A stretch of DNA of 55,821 nt, from positions 1 through 55,821 of the forward strand of contig JAJZZA010000015.1 in NCBI GenBank assembly GCA_021797825.1. Reading direction: 5' to 3'. Of the stretch, positions 34,552 through 44,495 are shown one piece after another. Both the position numbers and the translations under genes were made by a program. Numbering within the stretch: the first letter of the stretch is position 1; every line of letters starts with the position of its first letter. The notes beneath the pieces were generated by a model that made no database searches, was not told the DNA's origin, and saw only the letters and a list, made by a program, of their open reading frames with translations. The stretch is from Bacillota bacterium (GTDB lineage: Bacteria; Bacillota; Sulfobacillia; Sulfobacillales; Sulfobacillaceae).

Positions 34552-35319
34552 TTAATCCAAGCAGTCCGGTTGCTCCCGCACGATGCGTTCCCAAAGCGGT
34601 TGGAAACTGAACCACCCGGCCAACGGAGTACCCACTTGGCGATGTGTCAGCAGGGCGTATTGATGATCAATGAGGACGGGTGACCCCGCTGACTCCGCGA
34701 GCAGTTGGGTCTGGCAGGAGCGTTCCATCGTGATATACCACCAGGCGGCTTCATCGACGCTCCGGCCGACCGTGATGAGGCCATGATTACGCAAGATGAT
34801 GGCCTTGCGCGGCCCGAGCGCGGCGACGATACGCTGGCCCTGCGCCTCATCTAGCACCACCCCGGTGTAATCGTTTAACAAGGCGTGGTCCTCGTAGAAC
34901 GCACAGGCATCCTGAGTCAAGGGGTCCAGAAGGCGACCCAAAGTCGACCAGGTCTTCCCGTATACCGAGTGGGCATGGGCGGCCGCGATGACGTCGGGGC
35001 GGGCGGCATGGATGGCGGCGTGAATGGCGAAGGCGGCGGCATTAATCATGCCCTCGCCGCTAACCACCTGTCCCCGATGGTTGACGAGGAGAAAATCCGA
35101 CGCACGCAAGGTCCCGAAATACCGCCCAAACGGGTTGACCCAGAAGTGGTCGGCATGTTCGGGGTCCCGGACGGTAATGTGCCCCGCAACCCCTTCGTCA
35201 AACCCGAAGCGGGCGAAGAGACGGAAGGCGGCCGCCAGGCGCTGCTTGCGATGGCGCCGTTCATCCTCCAACGAGGCGAATTGCGGCGGGGCAAGAGAAA
35301 TGGTGGGCTCGTGGACCAT
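34552..35319 (-). CDS. Class II aldolase/adducin-domain protein
   Basis: Protein of 255 residues with the zinc-histidine pairs AAHAHS (about 114-118) and ILRNHGLITVG (about 175). GHITVRDPEH and the MINAAAF region match the substrate pocket of the family. Fuculose-1-phosphate or rhamnulose-1-phosphate aldolases and decarboxylases of this fold share these; the general-acid residue that would separate them is not clear. A strong ribosome site AAAGGAGGGG supports the start. It is a single gene, convergent to the upstream SDR and possibly linked to sugar catabolism. Confidence 0.83.
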   Translation of the reverse strand: MVHEPTISLAPPQFASLEDERRHRKQRLAAAFRLFARFGFDEGVAGHITVRDPEHADHFWVNPFGRYFGTLRASDFLLVNHRGQVVSGEGMINAAAFAIHAAIHAARPDVIAAAHAHSVYGKTWSTLGRLLDPLTQDACAFYEDHALLNDYTGVVLDEAQGQRIVAALGPRKAIILRNHGLITVGRSVDEAAWWYITMERSCQTQLLAESAGSPVLIDHQYALLTHRQVGTPLAGWFSFQPLWERIVREQPDCLD

Positions 35320-35377
35320 GAGAAATCCCCTCCTTTGAATAGGCGTGACATGCTGCGACGTCTAGTCAGAATATACC

Positions 35378-35880
35378 TTGACATCCTTCTCACGGCTAAT
35401 CCCGTTCCGGGAATGAACGGAGCCGGGGGATTCCCGATCCTCACGAATCGGGCTTCCTGCTTCATCGTACCATTGCTTCTTAGGGTGCTTGCCGTTCGTC
35501 CACAAGAGGGTGTCCCCCGGGCCCACCGAGCGATTCCCGCCCTGTCTGGTGCGTCGCCAAGGCGAAGCGTTTGGTATTGTTCGCCGCCAACAGATCCCGA
35601 ACATGGGGCGTCCGCAGTCCGGGCACGTCCCGGTGCGATCGACTACAGTGAGGTGGTGGTGGTAGTAGTAGTAGTAGCCACACCCACACATCCGCGACGC
35701 GGGAGCCAAGCGGCCAATCACCCGGACATGCTTGCCGGACCACGTGACTTTGTACTCCAGTTGGCGGCGGCATTCGGCCCACCCAGACGGGGCGATGCGC
35801 CGGGCTAAGGCCTGATGCCGCACCAGTCCTGCCACATTGAGATTCCCAAGGCAGATAGTATCTAACCGACCCACGAGGTC
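35378..35880 (-). pseudogene. tnpB: TnpB relic with omega-RNA/right end (IS605 family)
   Basis: The minus-strand frame reads LNVAGLVRHQALARRI, then AECRRQLEYK, then a zinc-ribbon remnant CGCGYYYYY and GTCPDCG. These are the C-terminal RuvC glutamate helix and ribbon of TnpB. The ribbon loop is replaced by a GGT/AGT trinucleotide repeat. Downstream the sequence runs through CCTAAGAAGC, GAAGCAGGAAGCCCG and a hairpin to the terminal AGGATGTCAAG (about 35388-35377), closely like the remnant at 26.3 kb. The N-terminal two thirds of tnpB is missing. Confidence 0.65.
35652..35677. repeat. GGT/AGT trinucleotide microsatellite
   Basis: Four GGT units followed by four AGT units in tandem. It lies inside the TnpB relic and, on the minus strand, encodes runs of tyrosine and histidine in place of the zinc-ribbon loop. 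Confidence 0.8.
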
Positions 35881-36076
35881 TGCACTCAGTTTGTGAAGGA
35901 AATCCTGGCGCCGGGGGCTTTATGGCGCATTTTGGTAAGGGTATGGGTGTGCGCCGGCACCCCGCGCATCGGAACCGTTGTTGCGCCGGCAGCAGGAATT
36001 TCCCGGGTGGGAGGAGAAGAATACCGTGCGCGCCACGCCTGGCGCTTATGGCTTGTTATGTGGAAGGAGGCTGGGG

Positions 36077-37495
36077 ATGGCCCCGCGGACATTGTTCGAA
36101 AAAATTTGGGACGACCACGTTGTGGTGCAGCCAGCGGATTCGCCGGCCCTGCTTTATATCGACCTGCAATTGGTGCACGAGGTGACCTCGCCGCAGGCGT
36201 TTGAGGGATTGCGCTTGAATGGTCGGAGCGTACGCCGCCCCGATCGCACGTTTGCGGTTATGGACCACAACGTCCCGACCAGCAATCGGCAGCAGCCGGT
36301 TCGCGATGCGATATCGCGTCGCCAAATGGAATTGCTGGAGGCCAATTGCGATGCGTTCGATATCCGCCTGTTTGATTTGCATCACCCGATGCAGGGAATT
36401 GTCCATATCATAGGGCCCGAACAGGGTCTGACCCAACCCGGCATGACCATCGTGTGCGGCGACAGCCACACCTCGACCCATGGCGCGTTTGGTGCTTTGG
36501 CTTTCGGCATCGGCACCAGCGAGGTGGAGCACGTGTTAGCCACCCAATGCCTGGTCCAGGCGAGGCCGCGCACCTTGGAGGTGCGGTTCACCGGCCGCCG
36601 TCCGTTCGGGGTGACTCCGAAGGACATGATATTGGCGCTTATCGGTCAAATCGGCACGGCGGGGGCGACGGGCTACGTTATCGAATACACCGGTGAAGCC
36701 GTGCGGGAATTGAGCATGGAAGAGCGGATGACGCTCTGCAACATGAGCATTGAAGCCGGTGCCCGGGCGGGCATGATTTCACCGGACGCGACGACCGTGC
36801 AATATTTGCGGGGAAGGCCAGCCGTTCCCGCGGGGATCGCGTTTGAAGAGAAGAGCCGGGAGTGGCTGGCATTGGCAACCGACGCCGGTGCGAGGTTTGA
36901 TCGGATGGTGGAAGTTGAGCTTAACGGACTGGCGCCCATGGTCACGTGGGGCACCTCGCCCGGCATGGTGACGCGTGTTGACGCTCGGGTGCCGAGCCCG
37001 GCAACCGCCCAGGACCCGGCCGAAGCGGAATCCATGCGGCTGGCGCTCCAATACATGGGGCTGGAACCCGGGACCGCGATGACCGATGTGGCGATCGATC
37101 GCGTCTTTATTGGTTCGTGTACCAATGGGCGGCTGGAAGACTTGGAAAGGGCGGCGCGTGTCGTGGCTGGCCGCCGCGTCGCTCCCAGCGTACGCGCCAT
37201 GGTCGTCCCGGGGTCTGGCCTAGTCAAGCGGCAAGCCGAAGCGATGGGCCTCGACCGGATATTCCGCGAGGCGGGCTTCGAATGGCGCGAGCCGGGTTGC
37301 TCCATGTGTCTGGGAATGAACGAAGATACCCTCAATCCCGGGGAGCGTTGCGCCTCGACATCCAACCGCAATTTCGAGGGACGGCAGGGACGGGGCGGGC
37401 GCACCCACCTGGTGAGCCCGGAAATGGCGGCATCGGCCGCCATTTTCGGCCATTTCGTGGATGTGCGGGACGTGCTCCAGGAGGTGGCCCGCTGA
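36077..37495 (+). CDS. leuC: 3-isopropylmalate dehydratase large subunit (LeuC/aconitase family)
   Basis: Protein of 472 residues. It has KIWDDHVV at the N-terminus, [14 protein letters not shown], the first Fe-S cysteine in IGSCTNGR (about 350), and the other two in CSMCLGMN (about 410). The end reads [19 protein letters not shown], as in LeuC. It isomerises 2- to 3-isopropylmalate with LeuD in leucine biosynthesis. ATG at 36077 follows GGAAGGAGG; longer forms are unlikely. The stop overlaps the leuD start (TGATG). No other leu gene is in the window. Confidence 0.92.
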   Translation: MAPRTLFEKIWDDHVVVQPADSPALLYIDLQLVHEVTSPQAFEGLRLNGRSVRRPDRTFAVMDHNVPTSNRQQPVRDAISRRQMELLEANCDAFDIRLFDLHHPMQGIVHIIGPEQGLTQPGMTIVCGDSHTSTHGAFGALAFGIGTSEVEHVLATQCLVQARPRTLEVRFTGRRPFGVTPKDMILALIGQIGTAGATGYVIEYTGEAVRELSMEERMTLCNMSIEAGARAGMISPDATTVQYLRGRPAVPAGIAFEEKSREWLALATDAGARFDRMVEVELNGLAPMVTWGTSPGMVTRVDARVPSPATAQDPAEAESMRLALQYMGLEPGTAMTDVAIDRVFIGSCTNGRLEDLERAARVVAGRRVAPSVRAMVVPGSGLVKRQAEAMGLDRIFREAGFEWREPGCSMCLGMNEDTLNPGERCASTSNRNFEGRQGRGGRTHLVSPEMAASAAIFGHFVDVRDVLQEVAR

Positions 37496-38082
37496 TGGAG
37501 CCGTTGACGCGTCATCACGGTTTGGCCGTTCCGCTGGGACGGGCCAATATTGATACCGACCAGATTATTCCGAAGCAATTTCTCAAACGAATCGAACGCA
37601 CGGGGTTTGGCCAATTTCTTTTTTATGATTGGCGTTATTTGCCCGATGGCTCCCCAAATGGGGAGTTCATCCTGAATCAACCGGCCTACCAGGGCAGCAG
37701 CATTTTGTTGGCGGGGCCGAATTTCGGGTGCGGCTCTTCCCGCGAACATGCCCCCTGGGCATTGCTGGATTATGGTTTTCGCGTGATTATCGCGTCATCG
37801 TTCGCCGATATCTTTTACCACAACTGCTTTAAGAACGGGATGTTGCCCTTGGTTCTGGCGGAGCCGTTGGTCGAAACCTGGCGGGCGGCGGCTTATGAGC
37901 GGGCCTTGTGGCTGACGGTCGATTTAGAGCGCCAGACGGTCACGGACGATGTCGGCGTTCAGCATGCATTTACGATAGATCCGTTTTTACGGACCACTCT
38001 CTTGCAGGGTCTCGACGATATCGAACGGACGCTAAAGTGGGCCGCTGCGATTGACCAGTACGAGGTGCAGCGACGCAAGTAG
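37495..38082 (+). CDS. leuD: 3-isopropylmalate dehydratase small subunit
   Basis: Swivel-domain subunit of 195 residues. It has [17 protein letters not shown], the FLFYDWRY segment and [17 protein letters not shown], the classical LeuD signature. The end is [14 protein letters not shown] normal length for LeuD. The ATG overlaps the leuC stop and is preceded by CCAGGAGGTGG. It forms the heterodimer with LeuC. Confidence 0.93.
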   Translation: MEPLTRHHGLAVPLGRANIDTDQIIPKQFLKRIERTGFGQFLFYDWRYLPDGSPNGEFILNQPAYQGSSILLAGPNFGCGSSREHAPWALLDYGFRVIIASSFADIFYHNCFKNGMLPLVLAEPLVETWRAAAYERALWLTVDLERQTVTDDVGVQHAFTIDPFLRTTLLQGLDDIERTLKWAAAIDQYEVQRRK

Positions 38083-38591
38083 CCGAGCCGGCGACTGGGT
38101 CCAGGGGCCGGACCCCGGCCCGGCTGCGGCAGAGTGCGGACAGCTCCCGCGGGGGCTTAACCCGCGCCAAGGGGTTGTCGCCACCCGGCGATTGTCGGCT
38201 CTGTGCCACCGCGACCAGAGCGTCCCGGGGCCAACGGATGGGGCGCGCATCTGAAGTCTGGCATGTGGGCTGGACAGAGAACGGCGCCCGTTCGCAAAGT
38301 GCAACAAATGTCCGCCAGCGGAGGCACCTAAACCCGCGAAGGGCGCCTAGCGGGCTCAGGTCCCGCAAATATGACCAATGAAAGCGAGGTGTTCCCCTGT
38401 TGCGCGGGCGGACGCAACCTCGTCAACGGCGGGCGGAGAGGTCCCGCCGGGCCAGGCGCGCATACACGCGTCGCCGCCGGGTTGACGCTACGACCGACCC
38501 GGCGCGGCTGGCCCGGGGGGGGTGACGGCGCCCACTCAGACTGCGAATTCGGCAGATGGGGAGCGGGTTGGCGAGGTTGTCAGCAGCAGGC
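38083..38591. other. Intergenic region after leuD
   Basis: About 500 GC-rich bases. No gene is recognised. A G8 run stands at 38515-38522. No clean terminator T-run is seen behind leuD. Confidence 0.3.
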
Positions 38592-39044
38592 ATGCGGATG
38601 TTTTCGGTAGATCGGTCACAAATTGGACGGCGCAGTGCGCCGTGCGAGACGGAAATCGAGAAGGGGGCGCTGCGGCGTTTTGCGGAAGCGCTGGGGGTGG
38701 ACAACCCCCTCTATTACGACCTGCGGGCGGCGCAAGCGGCCGGATTTCGCAATATTCCGGCGCCGCCCACATTTGGCGTGACGCTTCCCCAAAACCCGGT
38801 GCCCGGGCTGGTGCTGCCGGAGGCGGGACTGATTCACGGGGAGCAGGAGTTTTGCTACGGAGAACCGATGGTGGCAGGCGATACGATTGGCGTAAGCGCC
38901 TGGCTGGAAGAGGCCAAAAGTCGGCGCGGCGCCCGGGGCAACATGACGATTCTTACCATTATGCGGGAGGCCACCAATCAGTATGGCCAAATCGCCTTTA
39001 CTGCCCGCTCCGTGCTGGTGGTAATGGAGGAGTTGACGCCGTGA
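38592..39044 (+). CDS. MaoC-like/FAS1-type dehydratase subunit (HtdA/X-like)
   Basis: Hotdog-fold protein of about 150 residues. SQIGRRSAPCETEIEKGALRRF then ALGVDNPLYYD and IPAPPTFGVTL match the FAS1-like dehydratase domain (PF13452 type). In it, the catalytic D-x4-H is changed to D-x4-Y (DNPLYY), as in the non-catalytic partner of heterodimeric 3-hydroxyacyl dehydratases. A start at 38592 or two codons later are both possible; a longer start is unlikely. Its stop overlaps the next gene (GTGA). Confidence 0.75.
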   Translation: MRMFSVDRSQIGRRSAPCETEIEKGALRRFAEALGVDNPLYYDLRAAQAAGFRNIPAPPTFGVTLPQNPVPGLVLPEAGLIHGEQEFCYGEPMVAGDTIGVSAWLEEAKSRRGARGNMTILTIMREATNQYGQIAFTARSVLVVMEELTP

Positions 39045-39493
39045 CCGGGGAACTGCGAATGTGGAAGCAGGGTGACACGCTCGGACCCTGGACGGAGGTT
39101 GTGACGCGTCGCCACTTGGTGCAGTATGCTGGCGCGTCAGGTGATTTTAATCCGATTCACTATGATGAGGAGGCGGCCAAGAGTTTTGGACTGCCGGGCG
39201 TGATCACGCACGGCATGTTTAACATGGGACTGCTGGCCCGATACTTGGAGGCTGCGGCCCCCCCTGGGGGTCGTCTCGTAAGCTTTCGGGCTCGGTTTCG
39301 GTCGATGGTGCAGCCTGGGCAGACGCTGGAGATTACCGCCCGCGTCATCGCGGTGAGCAGGGACGCCGAGCAGGAGCGGGCCGTGGTCGATGTCAGCCTG
39401 ACCGTCAAAGGGCAACCCAAAGCCGCCGTGGCCGGACAGGCGGTTATGATGTGGAGGGACAGCTGGGGTGACCCCGGCGGCCCCTCCTCATGA
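39041..39493 (+). CDS. MaoC-family 3-hydroxyacyl-CoA dehydratase subunit
   Basis: Hotdog-fold enzyme of 150 residues with the hydratase-2 motif SGDFNPIHYDEEAA (catalytic D-x4-H) and VITHGMFNMGLLARYL. It hydrates or dehydrates (R)-3-hydroxyacyl thioesters. The GTG start at 39041 follows GGAGG; an ATG six codons in is an alternative. Overlap with the non-catalytic partner upstream suggests a heterodimer as in HtdAB/HtdXY systems. Confidence 0.83.
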   Translation: MTGELRMWKQGDTLGPWTEVVTRRHLVQYAGASGDFNPIHYDEEAAKSFGLPGVITHGMFNMGLLARYLEAAAPPGGRLVSFRARFRSMVQPGQTLEITARVIAVSRDAEQERAVVDVSLTVKGQPKAAVAGQAVMMWRDSWGDPGGPSS

Positions 39494-39818
39494 GTTTCGC
39501 CACCGAAACCGGCCGGACGGGTTTGATGGCTGCCGTCCTGAAGGTCGTGCCCGCCGTCTCCCCGCCGGCCTATGCGGCGTCGACCTGCCCGACGTCGGCG
39601 CTACCGGGGATTGGCCGTTCGTTGCGGGTGGTTCGCCGACGAGTTTCGATGAATGGCGCGAATTGGTCGGGTCAGGTTTCCGGGAATGGTGTATGGTAAA
39701 GGGTGACGGGGATGGATTCCGTAACACCGGGGGCGCATGTTCCGCAGGTCTTGGGGGCGGTCGTGTCCGCCCGAAACGGTCGGCCCAACCGGTGAACGGC
39801 AGTTAAGGAGGATGGGGT
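39494..39818. other. Intergenic region before malate synthase
   Basis: About 325 bases. A frame starting with MSFATETGRTGLM is open for about 70 codons directly after the MaoC gene but has no recognised family. It ends with AAGGAGG, the ribosome site of malate synthase. Confidence 0.3.
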
Positions 39819-41414
39819 TTGCCACACGTTGAACAGGTAACCATTCAAGGACCCATGAATGCGCAGTATGATGGCGTCCTGACCACGGAGGCCGTGGAGT
39901 TTCTCGCCGCGCTCCATCGTCAGTTTGATACGGCGCGGCGGGGATTGTTGGCGCGTCGGCAGGAAGTGCAGGTGCGGATAGACGCCGGATGGCTGCCATC
40001 CTTTCCCGAAGAGACGCGAACCGTGCGTGAAGCGCAATGGCATGTGGCTGCACCCCCCCGCGATTTGCAAGATCGCCGAGTCGAAATAACGGGACCGGTG
40101 GACCGCAAGATGGTGATAAACGCGCTGAATTCAGGCGCGAAAGTATTCATGGCGGATTTTGAAGATGCCAACGCCCCGACTTGGGACAACGTCATGCAAG
40201 GCCAAATCAATGTCAGCGAGGCGATTGAACGCCGGCTGGCGTTTGTCGGGCCGAACGGCAAAACGTACCGGCTGAATCGCGAGGTGGCCACTCTCATCGT
40301 CCGGCCCCGCGGCTGGCATTTGGACGAAAAACACATTCTGGTCGACGGCCTTCCCCTGTCTGCCAGCCTGATGGACTTTGGCCTGTTTTTGTTTCGCAAC
40401 GCGCGATCATTAATCGGCCGGGGCAGCGGCCCGTATTTTTATCTTCCCAAACTCGAAGGGTATCTCGAGGCCCGTTTGTGGGCCGACGTGTTCGCTTTCT
40501 CGGAACAGGTCTTGGGCCTGGCCCACGGGACAATTAAGGCCACGGTCTTGATTGAGACGATTTTGGCTTCCCTGGAGATGGATGAAATTTTGTACGAGTT
40601 GCGTGACTATGCGGTCGGGCTAAATGCCGGCCGTTGGGATTATATTTTTAGCGCCATCAAAAAATTTCGCAATCACCCCGAGATGACCTTACCCGACCGC
40701 AGCCAAATCACCATGACTGTGCCCTTCATGCGGGCGTACACCGAACTCTTGGTAAAGACGTGTCATCGGCGAGGCGCCCATGCCATGGGCGGCATGGCGG
40801 CATTCATCCCCAGCCGTCATGATCCGGAGGTGAATTCGGTGGCGCTGGCACGTGTGCAAGAAGACAAGGAACGGGAAGCGGCGGACGGGTGCGACGGCAC
40901 CTGGGTGGCCCACCCGGACCTGGTGCCGGTGGCGATGGCGGTCTTTGATGCCCACCTGGGCTCCCGGCCTAACCAGTTGGACAAGAAGCGGGTGGAGGTT
41001 GAGGTCCGTGCCGACGAGTTGCTGAACCTGGCCGTGCCCAACGGCACCATCACGGCCGCGGGGCTGCGCAACAACGTCCGTGTGGCTATTCAGTACCTTG
41101 AATCCTGGTTGCGGGGGAATGGCGCGGTAGCCATTTTCAATTTGATGGAGGATGCCGCTACCGCCGAAATTGCACGCGCGCAGATCTGGCAGTGGGTGCA
41201 CAACCGGGCGCGGCTGGACAACGGGGAGCCAGTGACCCAGGACTTGGTGCGACGGATTGAACGCGAGGAACTGCTGGCGATCCGACAGGAAGTGGGGGAT
41301 TCGCCTTTTGAGTCGGGGCGTTACCGGGAAGCCGCCGAGCTGTTTGAAGCCGTATCGTTGGCCGATGAGTTCCCGGAGTTTCTCACTTTGCCGGCCTACC
41401 AAATGCTACCCTAG
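39819..41414 (+). CDS. aceB: Malate synthase A
   Basis: Protein of 531 residues, the normal length for malate synthase [16 protein letters not shown] and [11 protein letters not shown] carry catalytic acid and Arg. Other landmarks are [47 protein letters not shown], and [11 protein letters not shown]. It condenses glyoxylate and acetyl-CoA to malate. The start is TTG at 39819: AAGGAGG is 7 bases ahead, while the nearby ATG at 39812 runs into a stop after six codons. Isocitrate lyase is not in the window, so glyoxylate may come from another route. Confidence 0.93.
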   Translation: MPHVEQVTIQGPMNAQYDGVLTTEAVEFLAALHRQFDTARRGLLARRQEVQVRIDAGWLPSFPEETRTVREAQWHVAAPPRDLQDRRVEITGPVDRKMVINALNSGAKVFMADFEDANAPTWDNVMQGQINVSEAIERRLAFVGPNGKTYRLNREVATLIVRPRGWHLDEKHILVDGLPLSASLMDFGLFLFRNARSLIGRGSGPYFYLPKLEGYLEARLWADVFAFSEQVLGLAHGTIKATVLIETILASLEMDEILYELRDYAVGLNAGRWDYIFSAIKKFRNHPEMTLPDRSQITMTVPFMRAYTELLVKTCHRRGAHAMGGMAAFIPSRHDPEVNSVALARVQEDKEREAADGCDGTWVAHPDLVPVAMAVFDAHLGSRPNQLDKKRVEVEVRADELLNLAVPNGTITAAGLRNNVRVAIQYLESWLRGNGAVAIFNLMEDAATAEIARAQIWQWVHNRARLDNGEPVTQDLVRRIEREELLAIRQEVGDSPFESGRYREAAELFEAVSLADEFPEFLTLPAYQMLP

Positions 41415-41495
41415 CTGGGCACCGGCGGGAGTGGCGGACGGCTGCCGGCGGATGATGCGGCCCGCCACAATTCAACCTGGAGGGGGCGTTGCGGC

Positions 41496-41765
41496 ATGCT
41501 TTACATCGCGTGGCTGACCATAGTGGATGCCGCGTTAAATCAACAGAGTCGACCACAGCATCTGCAATATTTGGACGGGTTGTTCCGGGCCGGTCAGGTG
41601 GCGATGGCCGGACCATTTCCCGATGGTACGGGCGGCCTGGTGATTTACCAAAATGTTGACGAAGCAGGGGCCAGGAACCTGGCCGAAAACGATCCGGCGG
41701 TCACTTCCGGGGCGCGCACGGTGACCGTGCGTGCCTGGAATCCGTTGCAGTTCCCCCTCTCGTAG
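41496..41765 (+). CDS. YciI-family protein
   Basis: Protein of 89 residues with YIAWLTIVDAALNQQSRPQHLQYLDGL, AGPFPDG-TGGLVIYQ, and NDPAVTSGARTVTVRAWNPL. The HL-YL-L, GPF-D-GG and NDP signatures are those of the YCII domain (ferredoxin-like fold, small possible hydrolase/dehalogenase-related proteins). Ribosome site CTGGAGGGGG. The role is unknown; the neighbours are glyoxylate/glycerate enzymes. Confidence 0.75.
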   Translation: MLYIAWLTIVDAALNQQSRPQHLQYLDGLFRAGQVAMAGPFPDGTGGLVIYQNVDEAGARNLAENDPAVTSGARTVTVRAWNPLQFPLS

Positions 41766-42375
41766 CGGGATCCGGTGTCCCGCCGGGATGCCGGGCGTTC
41801 TCGGCGCGGAGAGACAGACCGATTGCGGGGATGGGAGAGAGCCGGTGGGGCAAACGGCCTCGCGTGTTTGGGTAAGGTGGGCGGTCGGGCAGTCGGAAGC
41901 ATCCGCTCGCCCAGGCTTGCCGAACCGCCACCGGCCCAGGCGCGGTGTCAATGGAGCGTGATGGCGGGAAGGTGATGGATGTGGGCGAGTCATTCCGGCT
42001 CGTGGGGTCAACGAACCGGTGCGGATTCCTGCGGATCACGGGTGTTTTGCCGCAGCGCGCGGCGAGGATGCTGCAGGAGGCTTGGAGAGGCGACTCATGG
42101 CCGCACCTCCCTGCCGAACCTCGCTGGCTGGCGGGCCACACGGAGGTCTGGGGTGTCAGCCAAGGGATGTTTCGGCGCCCCGCCTGCGTGATGGCCGCCG
42201 CGATCTGCCAGCTTGCGCAGACCGTACCGCTGGCCGATCCGGACGGGCGGGGGCGCCGCCTGGTTTCCGCTTTGCCGCCTGATTGCGGGATAACGCGCGA
42301 ACAGCCCGGGCGCCCGGTCGGGCAGTCCGCGCGGCCTGGCGCGGGTGTGTCTGGCAGGCGCTTCCCGAGGCGATC
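41766..42375. other. Intergenic region before glycerate kinase
   Basis: About 610 GC-rich bases. A plus-strand frame from ATG 41975 (GGGAAGGTG upstream) is open into the glycerate kinase gene and reads VTGVLPQRAARMLQEAW-like sequence. No family is recognised and it ends out of frame inside the next gene, so I do not call it. Confidence 0.25.
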
Positions 42376-43563
42376 ATGCGCGTAACCATTGCACCCGATT
42401 CCTTTAAGGGGTCGCTTTCGGCCACGGACGTCGCGGAGGCGATGGCGGCGGGCATGCAAGGTGTCTGGCCACAATGCGAATTTATGTTGTGCCCGATGGC
42501 TGATGGCGGCGAGGGTACAGCGGAGGTTCTGCTGACGCGGGGCGGAACTCGTGTCGTGACGGCATCAGTCGATATATTTGGACGGCCATCCCCAGCCTTT
42601 TGGGTCCGTTATGGGCGCACGGCTTTGGTGGAAGCGGCGGTCGGATCCGGGTACCAACCGGTTGAGCGGCGGATTGCCGATGGCGTGGCCACTACCAGTC
42701 TCGGCACCGGTCTACTGATTGCCGCCGCCCTGCGCGATCCGGATGTGGACGAGGTCTTTGTGGCCCTTGGTGGTACCGGCTCGACCGACGGGGGGATGGG
42801 TCTCTTGAGTGCGTTGGGCGCCGAGTTTTGGGATGCCCAAGGAACCCCGTTGCCGCCCTATGGCACATCTTTGCCGCTGGTGCGGTCGGTGCAGATTCAA
42901 CCGGCAGGAAAACCGTTGGTCGGTCTCTACGATGTGGACTCAAAGCTGGTCGGGCGCAATGGGGCAGTGCGCATGTTTGGGCCCCAGAAGGGGGTTCCAG
43001 CCACGATGCTGAGTCCGCTTGACGCCGCCATGCGGCGGTTTGCTGAATGCGTAAGGCACCATGGACGTGAGAATTGGGCCGCGCGCGCGGGCGCCGGGGC
43101 GGCGGGCGGCATGGGGTTTGGGATTCTGGCCGCCGGTGGCCGATTGCGACCGGGAGCGCCGCAGGTGGCGGAGTGGGTGGGGTTGGACCGAGCGATTGGC
43201 CAAAGTGATTGGGTGATTACCGGGGAGGGAAAAATTGATGCCCAAACCGCGCGCGGCAAAGTGGTCGGTCTGGTTGCCGAACGCGCTGCCGCCCGGAACG
43301 TGCCGGTGGCCGCCTTGGTTGGTGGTCGGGGTGCCGGCGCCGACCTTCTCTATAAGGCGGGATTAAGCGTGATTTATCCCATCCTGCCCGGACCGGTGAC
43401 GCTGACCGAGGCGTTACGCGAGGCGCGCCAATACATTACGGACGGGGCCATGCACTTGGCGTGGGCGATTGAGCGGTGTTGGCGTCCGCGGACGGGTCCG
43501 CTGTTCCCGGAAGATGAAGAAGATACCGAGCGCACGGGCCTGACGGGCTTACACGACAATTAG
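42376..43563 (+). CDS. Glycerate kinase (GarK/GlxK type I)
   Basis: Protein of 395 residues. It starts IAPDSFKGSLSATDVAEAMA, the GarK/GlxK signature, followed by PMADGGEGTAE, VEAAVGSGY, GGTGSTDGGMG and GEGKIDAQTARGKVV. It phosphorylates D-glycerate to 2- or 3-phosphoglycerate. ATG at 42376 is the family start (the upstream frame is not conserved). With the hydroxypyruvate reductase-like gene at 44.5 kb it forms the end of a glycerate pathway. The C-terminal 25 residues are acidic and extra. Confidence 0.9.
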   Translation: MRVTIAPDSFKGSLSATDVAEAMAAGMQGVWPQCEFMLCPMADGGEGTAEVLLTRGGTRVVTASVDIFGRPSPAFWVRYGRTALVEAAVGSGYQPVERRIADGVATTSLGTGLLIAAALRDPDVDEVFVALGGTGSTDGGMGLLSALGAEFWDAQGTPLPPYGTSLPLVRSVQIQPAGKPLVGLYDVDSKLVGRNGAVRMFGPQKGVPATMLSPLDAAMRRFAECVRHHGRENWAARAGAGAAGGMGFGILAAGGRLRPGAPQVAEWVGLDRAIGQSDWVITGEGKIDAQTARGKVVGLVAERAAARNVPVAALVGGRGAGADLLYKAGLSVIYPILPGPVTLTEALREARQYITDGAMHLAWAIERCWRPRTGPLFPEDEEDTERTGLTGLHDN

Positions 43564-43580
43564 AAAGGGTGGGTTAATTC

Positions 43581-44459
43581 ATGCAACTGGCATCGGTCAA
43601 GAGCGCACTCGGCGAGGAGTTGGCGATGGTTCTAAAGGACGGGGTGGTGCCGGTTTCACGCATTAGGCGCCGCAAGCAGGAGTCCGGGGATCCGCTGACG
43701 ATGGACGGGCTTTTTTCGGATTCATCGGCGGTGCTGTCATCCTTGCGTGCGCTTCATGCCTGGGCGGACGCTCAAACCTGGGCTGCGGAAAGGGTAGCCA
43801 CCGCCGATTTGCTGGCCCCGGTCAGCCACCCTGGCAAAATCCTCTGCGTCGGGCTCAATTATCGAACGCACATCGAAGAGAGCGGGATGACCCTACCGTC
43901 GTTTCCGGTGCTGTTCAGCAAATTTGGCAATAGCGTGCGGGGACCCGGAGAGCCGGTTGCAATACCGGCGGTGGCGCAGCAGGTTGACTATGAAGCGGAG
44001 CTGGTCATGGTCATGGGCAAGGTCTGCGCGAATGTTGCGGAGGCGGATGCGCTCGATTACGTGTTGGGATACACCTGCGGAAATGACCTGTCGGCGCGCG
44101 ATTTGCAATTTCGCACCGGCCAGTGGCTGCTAGGCAAATCGTTGGAGGGCTTTGCCCCGATGGGCCCGTATCTGACCTTGGCGGAGGACATGAGTCCGGA
44201 CAATGCGGGCATCCAGTGCTGGGTCAATGGGGAGTTGCGTCAACATGACACCACCGCGAACCTGATATTTTCCTGCGCAACCTTGGTGAGTTACATCTCC
44301 CGGTATATGACGCTGGTGCCCGGCGACGTCATTTTCACCGGAACACCGCACGGCACCATGATGGGTTGGCCCGCAGACCGGCAGGCTTGGTTGCGGCCGG
44401 GTGACGAGGTGGTCGTAGAGATTGAGGGGATTGGACGGCTGGTCACGCCGTTGATTTAA
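43581..44459 (+). CDS. Fumarylacetoacetate hydrolase (FAH)-family enzyme
   Basis: Protein of 292 residues. CVGLNYRTHIEESG starts the catalytic domain; metal ligands are in DYEAELVMVMG (E-x-E) and GNDLSARDLQ (Asp); then KSLEGFAPMGPYL and IFTGTPHGTMMGW. This is the layout of acylpyruvases, 2-keto-3-deoxyrhamnonate-type hydrolases and 2-hydroxyhepta-2,4-diene-1,7-dioate isomerases. Substrate unclear. It is 17 bases after glycerate kinase, with GAAAGGGTGGG upstream. Confidence 0.87.
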   Translation: MQLASVKSALGEELAMVLKDGVVPVSRIRRRKQESGDPLTMDGLFSDSSAVLSSLRALHAWADAQTWAAERVATADLLAPVSHPGKILCVGLNYRTHIEESGMTLPSFPVLFSKFGNSVRGPGEPVAIPAVAQQVDYEAELVMVMGKVCANVAEADALDYVLGYTCGNDLSARDLQFRTGQWLLGKSLEGFAPMGPYLTLAEDMSPDNAGIQCWVNGELRQHDTTANLIFSCATLVSYISRYMTLVPGDVIFTGTPHGTMMGWPADRQAWLRPGDEVVVEIEGIGRLVTPLI

Positions 44460-44495
44460 GGGCGAAGACGCCAGTCCGACACAGACGTAGCGACG

